This document shows positions 7,663 to 15,908 of a stretch of 64,000 bases of DNA, piece by piece. This DNA comes from Mycobacterium sp. DL (lineage in GTDB: Bacteria; Actinomycetota; Actinomycetes; Mycobacteriales; Mycobacteriaceae). The stretch is from assembly GCF_039729195.1 (NCBI RefSeq), contig NZ_CP155796.1, positions 434,001-498,000 of the forward strand. Reading direction: 5' to 3'. Made by a program: the position numbers and the translations under genes. Within the stretch, counting starts at the first letter, position 1, and every line of letters begins with the position of its first letter. A model generated the notes under the pieces. The model was not told the DNA's origin, ran no database searches, and saw nothing but the letters and a program-made list of their open reading frames with translations.

Positions 7663-8235
7663 TCAGAAGGAGATCAAGTGGGGCACGGGGATTCGAAGCC
7701 CATAGAGGAACAGAAGGTAGAACGCCGTCACGGTCAGCACGCTGACGATGGCGGTGCTGCGCCAGGTTTCGCCCCCGAGGAATCGCAGCCAGATGACGCT
7801 CAGCGCCAGCGCGGGAATCTCGAAACCGGTCACCGGCATCAACAGCCCGAACGCGACGAAGGTGATGATGCCGACCACCGGCAGCACGCTGCTGCGGGTG
7901 AACGCTTCGCTGTCGTCGAGGCCGCGTCCCGCCACCAGCAGCACCGCCGACAGCGAGGCGACGACGACGCCGACAATGAACGGCCACATACCCGGGCCCG
8001 GCTCCCGCAGCGACCCGATGCCGTAGCCCCAGGCGAGCGCTGCTCCGGTCACCCCGATCGTGATGCCGACCAAGGCGCCCACGATCTGATAGAGGGGACC
8101 ACCCGACGGCGGGCGGTCCTCCTCCATCTCGTGGGCGACCTCGGCCTCGAGTTCGGCGAGGATGTCGCGGGTGTGCAGGTGTGAGCCGGGATCGTCGACC
8201 GCACCCTGCTTGTCGGACTTCTCGACCTCGTTCAC
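7663..8235 (-). CDS. tctB: Tripartite tricarboxylate transporter, small membrane subunit TctB
   Basis: This is a 190-residue protein with four hydrophobic segments (LYQIVGALVGITIGVTGAALAW, GMWPFIVGVVVASLSAVLLV, VLPVVGIITFVAFGLLMPV, and a C-terminal segment), as in the TctB family. A hydrophilic N-terminal tail of about 45 residues is longer than usual. The start codon is GTG, three bases after the tctC stop, so translation is probably coupled. TctB is needed together with TctA for the Na+-driven uptake of carboxylates captured by TctC. Confidence 0.88.
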   Translation of the reverse strand: MNEVEKSDKQGAVDDPGSHLHTRDILAELEAEVAHEMEEDRPPSGGPLYQIVGALVGITIGVTGAALAWGYGIGSLREPGPGMWPFIVGVVVASLSAVLLVAGRGLDDSEAFTRSSVLPVVGIITFVAFGLLMPVTGFEIPALALSVIWLRFLGGETWRSTAIVSVLTVTAFYLLFLYGLRIPVPHLISF

Positions 8236-8238
8236 GGG

Positions 8239-9267
8239 TCAGGCTTCGTTGCGCAGGTTGATCCCGTACTGCTCGACCAGGTCCGCGTAGCGTTGCTGAT
8301 CCTCCTGGAGCTGGGCGACCACCTCGTCGCCGGACAGTTCCATGGGGGTCAAGCTGTTCTGCTTGTTGAATTCCTTGTACCCGTCGGTGGCGAAGGTGGT
8401 CTCCATGCCCTCGATGAGGCGGTCCTTCACCTCCTGCGGGGTGCCCTTGGGAACCGTCATGAACCGGTACTGGGTCACCTCGACGTCCAGACCCTGCTCC
8501 TTGGCGGTCGGCACATCGGGCAGGTACTCGATACGGTCCGGGCCGAACACCGCCAGCGGCGTCAGCTTGCCGGACTGGATGTTCTCGATCGCCTCGCCGA
8601 CCTGGATGCTGGCGACGTCGACCTGGTTGCCGAGCACCGCCGCCAGAGCGGGGGCGCCACCGTCGAAGGGCACGTCCTGGGCGTTGACGTTGCTGGTCTT
8701 GAACAACAACGCGGCCGAGAGTTGCGCGCCGGTGCCGACGCCTGTGGTCCCGTACCGGACGACCTGAGTGGCGTTCTTGATGTCGTCGAGGGTGCGGTAG
8801 CCGCTCGCCGGGTTGGTGACCAGGACGTAGTCGTCGCGAGAAACCCCCTTGACGACCTCGAAGTCGTCGATGGTGGTGACCTCGTCAGGGGCGACCGCCA
8901 TGGGGGTGATGGTGAACAGCGAGGCGTTCTGAATCGCGATCGTGGATCCGTCGGGTTCGGCCCCGGCGACTTCCGCTGCCGCAAGTGCACCGTTGGCGCC
9001 CTCCCGGTTGATCACCGGGAAGGATGCGCCGAGGCTGTCGGACAAACCTTTCGAGACCGCGCGGCTGATCAGGTCGCTGGACCCGCCGGCGGAGGCGCCG
9101 ACGTACATCTCGACCGTGCCCGACGGGTACTCGCCGCCATCGGAGCTGCCGCCGGTCGAATTCTGGACGCCGCCGCAGCCGGTCAGAACCAACCCGGCGG
9201 CCGCCGTCGCCGCGATACCGGCGCGAAGCCCGGTTCGGTGTAGAACGGAGGTGGATATGAGGGCCAT
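8239..9267 (-). CDS. tctC: Tripartite tricarboxylate transporter substrate-binding lipoprotein TctC
   Basis: The 342-residue protein begins with a lipoprotein signal peptide and a lipobox LVLTGC with Cys31 as the lipidated residue. It continues with the BugD/TctC fold, visible in VEMYVGASAGGSSDLISRAVSKGLSDSLG, YGTTGVGTGAQLSAALL and DVPFDGGAPALAAVLGNQVDVASIQVGE. The start at 9267 is supported by AGAGGAG upstream. An in-frame codon further upstream would add 19 residues before the signal peptide. The binding protein is anchored outside the membrane and passes its substrate, here perhaps galactarate or talarate, to TctAB. It is the first gene of the tctCBA operon. Confidence 0.92.
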   Translation of the reverse strand: MALISTSVLHRTGLRAGIAATAAAGLVLTGCGGVQNSTGGSSDGGEYPSGTVEMYVGASAGGSSDLISRAVSKGLSDSLGASFPVINREGANGALAAAEVAGAEPDGSTIAIQNASLFTITPMAVAPDEVTTIDDFEVVKGVSRDDYVLVTNPASGYRTLDDIKNATQVVRYGTTGVGTGAQLSAALLFKTSNVNAQDVPFDGGAPALAAVLGNQVDVASIQVGEAIENIQSGKLTPLAVFGPDRIEYLPDVPTAKEQGLDVEVTQYRFMTVPKGTPQEVKDRLIEGMETTFATDGYKEFNKQNSLTPMELSGDEVVAQLQEDQQRYADLVEQYGINLRNEA

Positions 9268-9328
9268 GGGAGTCACTCCTCTGTGATCTGGAAGCTGACG
9301 ACCGAGCGGTGTGGTCGACATCACTCAT

Positions 9329-9358
9329 ACGTTAGAAACCCCCAGCGATACCTGTCCA
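9329..9358 (-). promoter_or_regulatory. Possible sigma-A promoter of tctCBA
   Basis: On the minus strand TGGACA (plus bases 9353-9358) and TAACGT (9329-9334) are separated by 18 bases, and lie about 60 bases upstream of the tctC start codon. The match to the mycobacterial housekeeping consensus is moderate. The rest of the gap 9268-9499 shows an AT-richer patch at 9360-9400 but no clear palindrome, and no copy of the TTGTATGAT operator was found there. Confidence 0.3.
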
Positions 9359-9499
9359 ACCCCGATTTAACATCGACTAATACCCTTATTGAATCCCGCG
9401 ACTTAGAGCGCCAATATCTGCCGAAAGCAGTCGAGGACCGCGCCTGAACAGCGGACCTGGTGGGCATCAGGGGTGCTCCGACGGTGAAGGATTGCTCCC

Positions 9500-10420
9500 G
9501 TGCTGGAAGTCCTCGAGGCGTTCGCCGTCATCTCCGTGGTCGTCGGCGTGGGTGCGATCGTCGGGCGCACCGGCATGCTCGGCGACAACGCCCGGACGGT
9601 GCTCAACCGTGTCGCCTTCCACATCGGGGTACCGGCGTTGCTGCTCCTCAATCTGTCGCAGGCCACGCTGCCGCAGATCTTCTCGTTGTCGCTGTTGGTG
9701 TCGGCCCTGGCCGCGACGCTCGCCATGGGTCTGGGCCTTCTCGTCTTCACCGCGGTTCGGCGTCGGGAACGCGGCGAAGCCGTCATCGCGGCGTGGACCG
9801 CCTCCTATGTGAACGCCGGAAACCTGGGCATCCCGCTGAGCGCATACGTCTTCGGCAGCACCACCGAGATCTCGGCGCTCATCCTGTTCCAGTCCGCGGT
9901 GATGGCACCGATCGGCATCGCCATTCTGAACTCGGCGAACACGCCGCGGCCCTCCCCGGCGCGGCAGGTCCTCGCGCTGGTCAAGAACCCGATCATCGCC
10001 GCGAGCGTGCTCGGCCTGGCCCTCGCCGCCGCCGGACTGAACATCGAAGGCCCGATCGCGGATCCACTGGAACTGCTTGCCGACCTCGCCATCCCCACCG
10101 TGCTGCTGGCCTTCGGCATCTCGTTGACCGCCGGCATCGGCGACGCGCCACCGACCAATCGTCTCGACCTCACCATCGCCGTGCTCGTCAAGACGGTGTT
10201 GATGCCGGCCACGGCGTTCGCACTCGCGCGGTGGGGCTTCGGAGCTAGCCCGGAACAGCAGTTGCTGGTCACGGTGCTCGCCGCACTGCCCTCGGCGCAG
10301 AACATCAACGCCTACGCGGCGGTGTACCGGCGCAATGAAAGCCTGGCCCGCGACGCCACGCTGATCTCGACAGCGTTGTCGGTTCCGATCATCGTCGCGA
10401 TCGTCGGCGTCCTCAGGTAG
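9500..10420 (+). CDS. AEC-family (auxin efflux carrier/malonate-type) permease
   Basis: This is a 306-residue membrane protein with about ten transmembrane segments and the AEC-family pattern: N-terminal VVVGVGAIVGRTGMLGDNARTVLNRVAFHIGVPALLLLNL and C-terminal LPSAQNINAYAAVYRRNESLARDATLISTALSVPIIVAIVGVL. Bacterial AEC proteins move small carboxylates such as malonate. Translation starts at GTG with GAAGG nine bases upstream. It runs convergent to the SDR gene at 10430 and is divergent from tctC, so it could serve either neighbouring catabolic unit. The substrate is not evident. Confidence 0.88.
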   Translation: MLEVLEAFAVISVVVGVGAIVGRTGMLGDNARTVLNRVAFHIGVPALLLLNLSQATLPQIFSLSLLVSALAATLAMGLGLLVFTAVRRRERGEAVIAAWTASYVNAGNLGIPLSAYVFGSTTEISALILFQSAVMAPIGIAILNSANTPRPSPARQVLALVKNPIIAASVLGLALAAAGLNIEGPIADPLELLADLAIPTVLLAFGISLTAGIGDAPPTNRLDLTIAVLVKTVLMPATAFALARWGFGASPEQQLLVTVLAALPSAQNINAYAAVYRRNESLARDATLISTALSVPIIVAIVGVLR

Positions 10421-10429
10421 AGCCTTCGG

Positions 10430-11269
10430 CTATTTCAGCATGCTGCCTGCGTCGACGGTGACGGGAAGGCCTGTGACGTAGCGGGATTCGTCCGACGCCA
10501 GGAACAGCACGGCGTTGCTGATGTCGACGGGTTCCACCCACCCGACCGGCAGCACGTGCATGAACTGCGCGGCCACGGCGAGATCGTCCGGCCCAGGATT
10601 CTCCAGATCCGGACGGAACAGGCGCATCGTGCCGTCGTTCATGAACATCGGCGTGTTCACATTGGTGGGGCAGACGGCGTTGACCCGAATGGAGTGCTGA
10701 CCCAGTTCGACTGCGAAGGTGCGCATCAAACCGATGACGCCGTGCTTGGCCGCGATGTAGTGACCGGTGTGCGGGTAGGGCTTCAACCCGCCCACCGAGC
10801 TGGTGAGGATGATCGATCCGCCACGCTCACCCGAAAGAATGTGCGGGATGGCGGCTTTGACTGATTTCCACACACCGCTGAGGTTGACGTCGATCATGTC
10901 ATCCCAGTTCTCCTCGCTGGTCTTGTCGAGGGTTTGACCACCATTGCCGATGCCTGCGTTCGCGACCACGATGTCCAACCGGCCGAGTTGCTCGACACCG
11001 CTGTCCACGGCCGACTTGAGGGCCGCGTAGTCGCGGACGTCGACCTCGGCGGTGACGATGCGCCGGTTCAATCCCTTGACCAGGTCGGCGGTATGTGCCA
11101 GGTCGTCGGGAGTCGACGGCGCGATCTGGGTGTCGCGGCTGACCGGCCCGCACACGTCGACGGCGATGATGTCGGCACCTTCTTCGGCCAGTCGCACCGC
11201 GTGGCTGCGTCCCTGGCCTCGGGCCGCACCGGTGATGAAAGCGACTTTTCCTGCGACCCGACCGGCCAT
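10430..11269 (-). CDS. Mycofactocin-coupled SDR-family oxidoreductase
   Basis: This 279-residue classical short-chain dehydrogenase has the cofactor motif TGAARGQGRSHAVRLAEEGADI, which is the hallmark of the mycofactocin-dependent (carveol-dehydrogenase-like) SDR subgroup. Further on come NAGIG, catalytic Tyr171 and Lys175 (HYIAAKHG) and the tail ASDESRYVTGLPVTVDAG. Members keep NAD tightly bound and pass electrons from alcohol oxidation to the peptide-derived redox carrier mycofactocin. An operator-like TGATCGATCGATAA (minus strand) lies about 57 bases upstream. A better copy of it precedes the P450 gene, so both are probably controlled by the TetR protein encoded between them. The substrate is presumably a secondary alcohol, perhaps the P450 product. 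Confidence 0.88.
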   Translation of the reverse strand: MAGRVAGKVAFITGAARGQGRSHAVRLAEEGADIIAVDVCGPVSRDTQIAPSTPDDLAHTADLVKGLNRRIVTAEVDVRDYAALKSAVDSGVEQLGRLDIVVANAGIGNGGQTLDKTSEENWDDMIDVNLSGVWKSVKAAIPHILSGERGGSIILTSSVGGLKPYPHTGHYIAAKHGVIGLMRTFAVELGQHSIRVNAVCPTNVNTPMFMNDGTMRLFRPDLENPGPDDLAVAAQFMHVLPVGWVEPVDISNAVLFLASDESRYVTGLPVTVDAGSMLK

Positions 11270-11325
11270 GTTCCACCTCGATTGTCGAGCCCCCGGCGGG
11301 AGTCAGCCGGCGGCACCTGATGATT

Positions 11326-11339
11326 TTATCGATCGATCA
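11326..11339. promoter_or_regulatory. Operator copy 1: TTATCGATCGATCA
   Basis: This 14-mer differs at one position from the perfect palindrome TGATCGATCGATCA found at 12038-12051. It lies upstream of the SDR gene at 10430-11269 and just past the stop of the TetR gene at 11352. Two copies flanking one TetR gene strongly suggest that they are binding sites of that protein. Confidence 0.65.
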
Positions 11340-11351
11340 GGAACGTTGGCA

Positions 11352-11966
11352 CTAGTCGGCGCTACTGTCAACCCTCGTGGAGTCCTGGCGATCGGTGAGT
11401 CGGCCGAGTTGGTGCTTCATGTATGCACGTAGCTCGTCATGTCCGAGGGTGACACCGACCGCGCTTTCGTTGCAGAGGCTTCGCGCCGTCTGCGCGATGA
11501 GCATGGACAGGGCCATCGGCGGACACTCGTCGAGATCGACGCCCTTGGCGCGCAGCGCCACCGTCACCGCCGCGGTCTCGATGTCGCGCACCCGCTCGGC
11601 ATAGGACTTGAGTTCGGCCCGAATCACCTTGCGATGATTGGCCAGCGCCATGAACTCGGTGTTCAGCCCTGTCCATCGCAGATCGCTGTTCATCGACCAC
11701 AACGCATCCAATGGGTCGTCCTCGGTGAGTGCGGTACGCATGCGTTCGAGCGCGATCTCCGCGCCCGAGCGCAGCACCTCGACGAACAGGTCGTCCATGG
11801 TGGGGAAGTAGTAGTAGACAAGCGCCTGCTTGACGCCGGCCTCAGTGGCGATGCGCCGTGAAGTCGCTGCGGCGTAACCCTCGTCGCGCATGACCTTGGC
11901 GGTGGCCTCGATCAGGCGTTGTCGCGCACCGGGTTCGGCGGATCTGGGCTTGCCGGCAGTCGCCAT
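11352..11966 (-). CDS. TetR-family regulator of the P450/SDR unit
   Basis: The 204-residue protein has a well-conserved TetR helix-turn-helix (ATSRRIATEAGVKQALVYYYFPTMDDLFVEVL, residues about 33-65). The ligand-binding half is all-helical, and the tail is polar. It is divergent from the P450 gene with about 116 bases between start codons. That gap contains the perfect palindrome TGATCGATCGATCA. A near copy follows the gene, in front of the SDR gene. The arrangement suggests repression of itself, the P450 and the SDR until an inducer, likely the pathway substrate, is bound. Confidence 0.88.
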   Translation of the reverse strand: MATAGKPRSAEPGARQRLIEATAKVMRDEGYAAATSRRIATEAGVKQALVYYYFPTMDDLFVEVLRSGAEIALERMRTALTEDDPLDALWSMNSDLRWTGLNTEFMALANHRKVIRAELKSYAERVRDIETAAVTVALRAKGVDLDECPPMALSMLIAQTARSLCNESAVGVTLGHDELRAYMKHQLGRLTDRQDSTRVDSSAD

Positions 11967-12037
11967 TCAGCCGAGTCCCTGATGAATGCTTGACCGCAGT
12001 TCGCGCCCTGTGATAGGCATGGCGCAGTGTATCAGTT

Positions 12038-12051
12038 TGATCGATCGATCA
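12038..12051. promoter_or_regulatory. Operator copy 2: perfect 14-bp palindrome TGATCGATCGATCA
   Basis: TGATCGATCGATCA is a perfect palindrome located between the divergent TetR (start 11966) and P450 (start 12083) genes. It would cover the P450 promoter region, 32 bases before its start codon. See the related site at 11326-11339. Confidence 0.8.
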
Positions 12052-12082
12052 GTTTTTGGGGATCGTACTCATGGAGGCTGCA

Positions 12083-13366
12083 ATGACCGATCTCGCGGCG
12101 GTGAACTTCTTCGCCGATGAAGGCGTGAGTCAGGACCCCTACGAATACTGGGACTACCTGCGGGAGCAGGGCCCGGTGACTCGGGAGCCACACTTCGGCG
12201 TCGTCGCCGTCACGGGCTACCAGGAAGTGATGGCGGCCTTCAAGGACCACGACCATTTCTCGGCCGTCAACGCCATCGGTGGGCCTTTCCCGCCATTGCC
12301 CTTCACACCGGAGGGCGACGACATCGCCGAGCAGATCGAAGCCCACCGCCATGAGTTCCCGATCCACGAACACATGGTCGTCATGGATCCACCCGCCCAC
12401 GAACGGGCGCGGTCACTCCTGAGCAGGCTGCTGACGCCACGTCGCCTCAAGGAGAACGAGGACTTCATGTGGCAACTGGTCGACAGCCAGATCGATCAGT
12501 TCATCCACAACGGCAGATGCGAGTTCCTGTCCGAGTACGCGAAACCCTTTGCCACCACCGCCATCATCGACCTGCTGGGGGTCCCCGAGGCGGACCGCCC
12601 CGAGTTCCTCGCCGCCCTCGGGGCCGAACGTCCGTCGGGCAACGTCGTCGGCGCGCTCGACGGCGCGCCGGTGGGGCGCGACCCGTTGCGGTACTTGGAC
12701 GAAAAGTTCGCCGGTTATCTCGCCGAGCGACGACGGGACCCGCGCGACGACGTGCTGTCGGGGATGGCGACCGCGACGTACCCCGACGGTTCCACGCCCG
12801 AGCTGCTCGAGGTGGTCAAGCCGGCCACGTTCCTGTTCGCCGCCGGTCAGGAGACCGTCACGAAGCTGCTCAGCGCAGCGGTCCAGGTGCTTGCCGACCG
12901 TCCCGAGTACCAGGAGACGCTGCGTCAGAACCCGGACGGCATTCCGGTGTTCATCGAGGAGGCACTGCGGATGCACTCTCCGACGAAGGTGGACTTCCGG
13001 CTGGTCCGCAAGTCCACAACGCTTGGTGGTGCCCACTTGAAGGCGGGCACCATCGTGATGCTCTGCCTCGGCGCCGCCAACCGCGATCCGCGAAAGTTCG
13101 ACGATCCTCATGACTTCCGACCGGACCGGAAGAACGTCCGCGAACACATCGCCTTCGGCCGCGGCATCCACACCTGCGCCGGCGCACCGCTGGCCCGTGT
13201 GGAAGGACAGATCACCGTGCGCCGGCTACTCGACCGCATGCGCGACATCACGGTCGACGAAGCGGTTCACGGACCCCTAGGCGCCCGGCGATACACCTAC
13301 GACCCGACGTTCCTGCTGCGCGGTCTGAGCGAACTCCGGATGGAGTTCACCGCGGCCGATCAGTGA
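12083..13366 (+). CDS. Cytochrome P450
   Basis: This 427-residue soluble bacterial P450 carries all diagnostic elements: the I-helix oxygen-activation motif AGQET (residues 254-258, where the usual Asp/Glu-Thr pair is Glu-Thr), the K-helix ExxR (E293-A-L-R296), and the heme loop AFGRGIHTCAG with ligand Cys365. ATG at 12083 is chosen over an upstream in-frame ATG because GGAGG lies five bases before it. It needs a ferredoxin and a reductase, neither of which is adjacent. With the mycofactocin-type SDRs and the aldehyde dehydrogenase nearby it probably hydroxylates a hydrophobic substrate to start its degradation. The family number cannot be assigned by eye. Confidence 0.93.
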   Translation: MTDLAAVNFFADEGVSQDPYEYWDYLREQGPVTREPHFGVVAVTGYQEVMAAFKDHDHFSAVNAIGGPFPPLPFTPEGDDIAEQIEAHRHEFPIHEHMVVMDPPAHERARSLLSRLLTPRRLKENEDFMWQLVDSQIDQFIHNGRCEFLSEYAKPFATTAIIDLLGVPEADRPEFLAALGAERPSGNVVGALDGAPVGRDPLRYLDEKFAGYLAERRRDPRDDVLSGMATATYPDGSTPELLEVVKPATFLFAAGQETVTKLLSAAVQVLADRPEYQETLRQNPDGIPVFIEEALRMHSPTKVDFRLVRKSTTLGGAHLKAGTIVMLCLGAANRDPRKFDDPHDFRPDRKNVREHIAFGRGIHTCAGAPLARVEGQITVRRLLDRMRDITVDEAVHGPLGARRYTYDPTFLLRGLSELRMEFTAADQ

Positions 13367-13428
13367 GGTCAGGGCGCTCGTCGAACTGTCGGTGTTACCG
13401 TATCCACTTCGGCTAGCATTGGCTCGAT

Positions 13429-14448
13429 ATGGACACTGACAGCGACCACGTGGACGTGACCGGCCAGCGAGCCCTCGTGATGGGTGCCAGCGGCAATGTG
13501 GGGGCGTGCGTGACCCGGCACCTCGCAGCCGGCGGTGCCGATGTGCGCGTCCTTCTGCGAAAGACCAGTTCCATGTTGGGGATCGACGGAACAGACGTCG
13601 AGAAGTGCTACGGGGACCTCTCCGACGCCGCGCAGGTCGCTGCGGCCATGTCGGACCGCGATGTCGTCTACTACTGCGTCGTCGACACCCGAGCCGAACT
13701 GCGGGACCCGGCGCCGCTGTTCGAGACCAACGTCAACAGCCTTCGCAAGGTTCTCGATGTGGCGGTGAACGCGAATCTGCGCAAGTTCGTCTTCCTGAGC
13801 ACGATCGGCACCATCGCGGTCGGCATGAACGGTGAGTCCGTGGACGAGGAAACCCCGTTCAACTGGGCTGATCGTGCCGGCAGCTACATCGAATCCAGGC
13901 GTGCGGCAGAGGAACTGGTGTTGTCCTATGTGGCCGAACGGGGGCTGCCCGCTGTCGTGGCCAATGTGTCGAACCCCTACGGCCCTCCCGATTGGCAACC
14001 GCGGCAGGGGATGTTCGTCCAACTCGCCGCGCAGGGGAAGCTGCCGTTCTACGTCCGCGGGGTCGCCTCTGAGGTCGTGGGGATCGACGACGCCGCCGAC
14101 GCGATGCTCCGTGCGGCCGAGCGCGGTCGGGTCGGACAGCGTTACATCGTCTCCGAGCGGTACATGACCCACCGTGAGTTGGTGACCGTCGCTGCAGACG
14201 CCGTCGGAGCGCGACCGCCACGCTTCGGCATCCCGATGGGTGTGGTCCACGGGTTCGGTTATGTGGCAGATGGTCTCGCGGCCCTGACACGACGGGATAT
14301 CCCGATCAGCAGGCAGAGTGCCCGGTTGCTGGCGCTGACGTCACCGGCCAGCCACGCCAAGGCGACCCGCGAACTCGGCTGGCACCCCGAACCGACCCAG
14401 CGCTTCATCCGGCGCGCTGCCGAGAACTACGTCAGCAGAGCCGGATAA
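13429..14448 (+). CDS. NAD-dependent epimerase/dehydratase-family (extended SDR) protein with YxxxR active site
   Basis: The 339-residue protein has the extended-SDR Rossmann motif (ALVMGASGNVGACVTRHL, G-x-x-G-x-x-G), a conserved STIG at residues 124-127 and a Tyr at 153. The family's catalytic YxxxK reads Tyr153-Ile-Glu-Ser-Arg157 here, so the active-site Lys is replaced by Arg. The substrate loop NVSNPYGPPDWQPRQGMFVQLAAQGKLPFYVRG and the VVGIDDAADAMLRAAERG region are like those of NAD-dependent sterol or dihydroflavonol reductase-like SDRs. It follows the P450 gene by 62 bases in the same direction and probably acts in the same pathway on a hydroxylated or keto intermediate. Confidence 0.8.
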   Translation: MDTDSDHVDVTGQRALVMGASGNVGACVTRHLAAGGADVRVLLRKTSSMLGIDGTDVEKCYGDLSDAAQVAAAMSDRDVVYYCVVDTRAELRDPAPLFETNVNSLRKVLDVAVNANLRKFVFLSTIGTIAVGMNGESVDEETPFNWADRAGSYIESRRAAEELVLSYVAERGLPAVVANVSNPYGPPDWQPRQGMFVQLAAQGKLPFYVRGVASEVVGIDDAADAMLRAAERGRVGQRYIVSERYMTHRELVTVAADAVGARPPRFGIPMGVVHGFGYVADGLAALTRRDIPISRQSARLLALTSPASHAKATRELGWHPEPTQRFIRRAAENYVSRAG

Positions 14449-14453
14449 CGCCC

Positions 14454-15908
14454 TCAGCTCAAGCCGATGCGGATGTTCTTGATCTGCAGGAATTCGTGCA
14501 GTCCGTCGATACCGCCGGTGCGGCCGAAGCCACTCTGCTTGTAGCCGCCGTACGGGCCCTGGGGGGAGATGTCGCTGAACGTGTTCACCCACACCGATCC
14601 GGATTCGAGCCTGCGCGCGACAAGATGGGCCCGATTGAGATCGCGGGTGTGGACGAACGCGTTCAACCCGTAGGCCGTGTTGTTGGCGATACGCACCGCC
14701 TCGTCGTCATCACTGAACCTGATGACCGAGACGACGGGTGCGAAGGTCTCGGTCTGCGCCAACTCCGATTGACTGTCGACGTCGCCGAAAACCGTCGGCT
14801 CGAGGTAGTAACCGTGCGCAAGGTCGCCGCCGATGCGCCGGCCGCCGGTGAGCAGTTCCCCCGAGCGATCGGCGACCGCGGTGCCGACGACACCGAGGAT
14901 CCGGTCCACGGCCGCCTCGCTGATGACCGGACCGAACGTCACCGCGGGATCGAGTGGGTCGCCGACCGAGGCGGCGCCGACGACGGCGAGGAACCTGCCG
15001 ACGAAGTCGTCGTACACCGACTCGTGCACCAGGATCCGGCTCGCGCAGGCACAACTCTGACCGGACTGCATGAGTGGACCCTGGTGTGCGCCGAGCACCG
15101 CCGCGGTGTCGAGATCGGCATCGGCGAACACGATGTTGGCTGACTTGCCACCGAGTTCGGCGACCACCGGGGTGAGGTTGGCGGCTGCCGCTGCAAGCAC
15201 CTTGCGCGCGGTGCCGCCGCCGCCGGTGAAGTGGATCTTGCGGATCCCCGGGTGCCGGACCAGTGCGTCGCCGCCCTCGGCGGCCGCCGGCACGACGTTG
15301 ACCAGACCGGGCGGCAGCCCCGCCTGCAGGCACAGCTCACCGAATCGCAGTGCCGCCAGGGGAGCCAACTCAGAGGGTTTGAACACCACGGCGTTGCCCG
15401 CCGCCAGCGCCGGTGCCACACAGGACCCGGCGACCGCCAACGCGCCGTTCCACGGCGCGATGATCCCCACCACGCCGAAGGGCTCCCGTTCGACGAGGTT
15501 GATGTCGAACGACCCGTTCGTCGGTGTACTCGAGCCGAGTGGCTTGTCGACGTAGCCGGCGAAATGGCGCAGGAACCGTTCCAGCAGCAGAGCGGTACCG
15601 GCGTACGACACCGGCACCGCATAGTCGTGCACGTTGAGAGTGGCGAGTTCGGCGAGGTTCTCGCCGATCACGTCGGCGAGGTCGATCAGCATGTCGCGAC
15701 GACGGTCGACGGTCAGCGCCACCCATTCGCGCTGCGCGTCCTGCGCCGCCTTGACCGCACGGTCGATCTCGTCGGCGCCTGCCAGGGCAACCGTGGCGTT
15801 GGGCCGGCCCGTCGCCGGGTAGATGTGCTCGTGGGTCCGGCCCGACGTCGTGGTGATCCGCTCGTCGCCGACGAGCAGTCCGACGGTGTCGCCGAGTGTG
15901 GCCGTCAC
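14454..15908 (-). CDS. Aldehyde dehydrogenase (NAD(P)+)
   Basis: At 484 residues this is a standard-length ALDH. Visible catalytic residues are Asn154 (APWN), Glu251 (AELGGK) and the nucleophile Cys286 in QSGQSCACAS. The coenzyme-binding FTGGGGTARKVL replaces the usual GS motif by GG. The C-terminal signature GPYGGYKQSGFGRTGG, for oligomerisation and the active-site tunnel, is intact. It oxidises an aldehyde to a carboxylate in the cytoplasm. Its GTG start overlaps the stop of the upstream gene at 15905 (GTGA), showing tight operon coupling. Gene order in transcription is SDR, SDR, CMD-fold protein, ALDH. Confidence 0.93.
   Translation of the reverse strand: MTATLGDTVGLLVGDERITTTSGRTHEHIYPATGRPNATVALAGADEIDRAVKAAQDAQREWVALTVDRRRDMLIDLADVIGENLAELATLNVHDYAVPVSYAGTALLLERFLRHFAGYVDKPLGSSTPTNGSFDINLVEREPFGVVGIIAPWNGALAVAGSCVAPALAAGNAVVFKPSELAPLAALRFGELCLQAGLPPGLVNVVPAAAEGGDALVRHPGIRKIHFTGGGGTARKVLAAAAANLTPVVAELGGKSANIVFADADLDTAAVLGAHQGPLMQSGQSCACASRILVHESVYDDFVGRFLAVVGAASVGDPLDPAVTFGPVISEAAVDRILGVVGTAVADRSGELLTGGRRIGGDLAHGYYLEPTVFGDVDSQSELAQTETFAPVVSVIRFSDDDEAVRIANNTAYGLNAFVHTRDLNRAHLVARRLESGSVWVNTFSDISPQGPYGGYKQSGFGRTGGIDGLHEFLQIKNIRIGLS

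Noticed and set aside
9268..9499. GntR operator copy upstream of tctC
   Set aside because: No TTGTATGAT-type dyad was found. CTCATACG near 9326 is only a partial resemblance.
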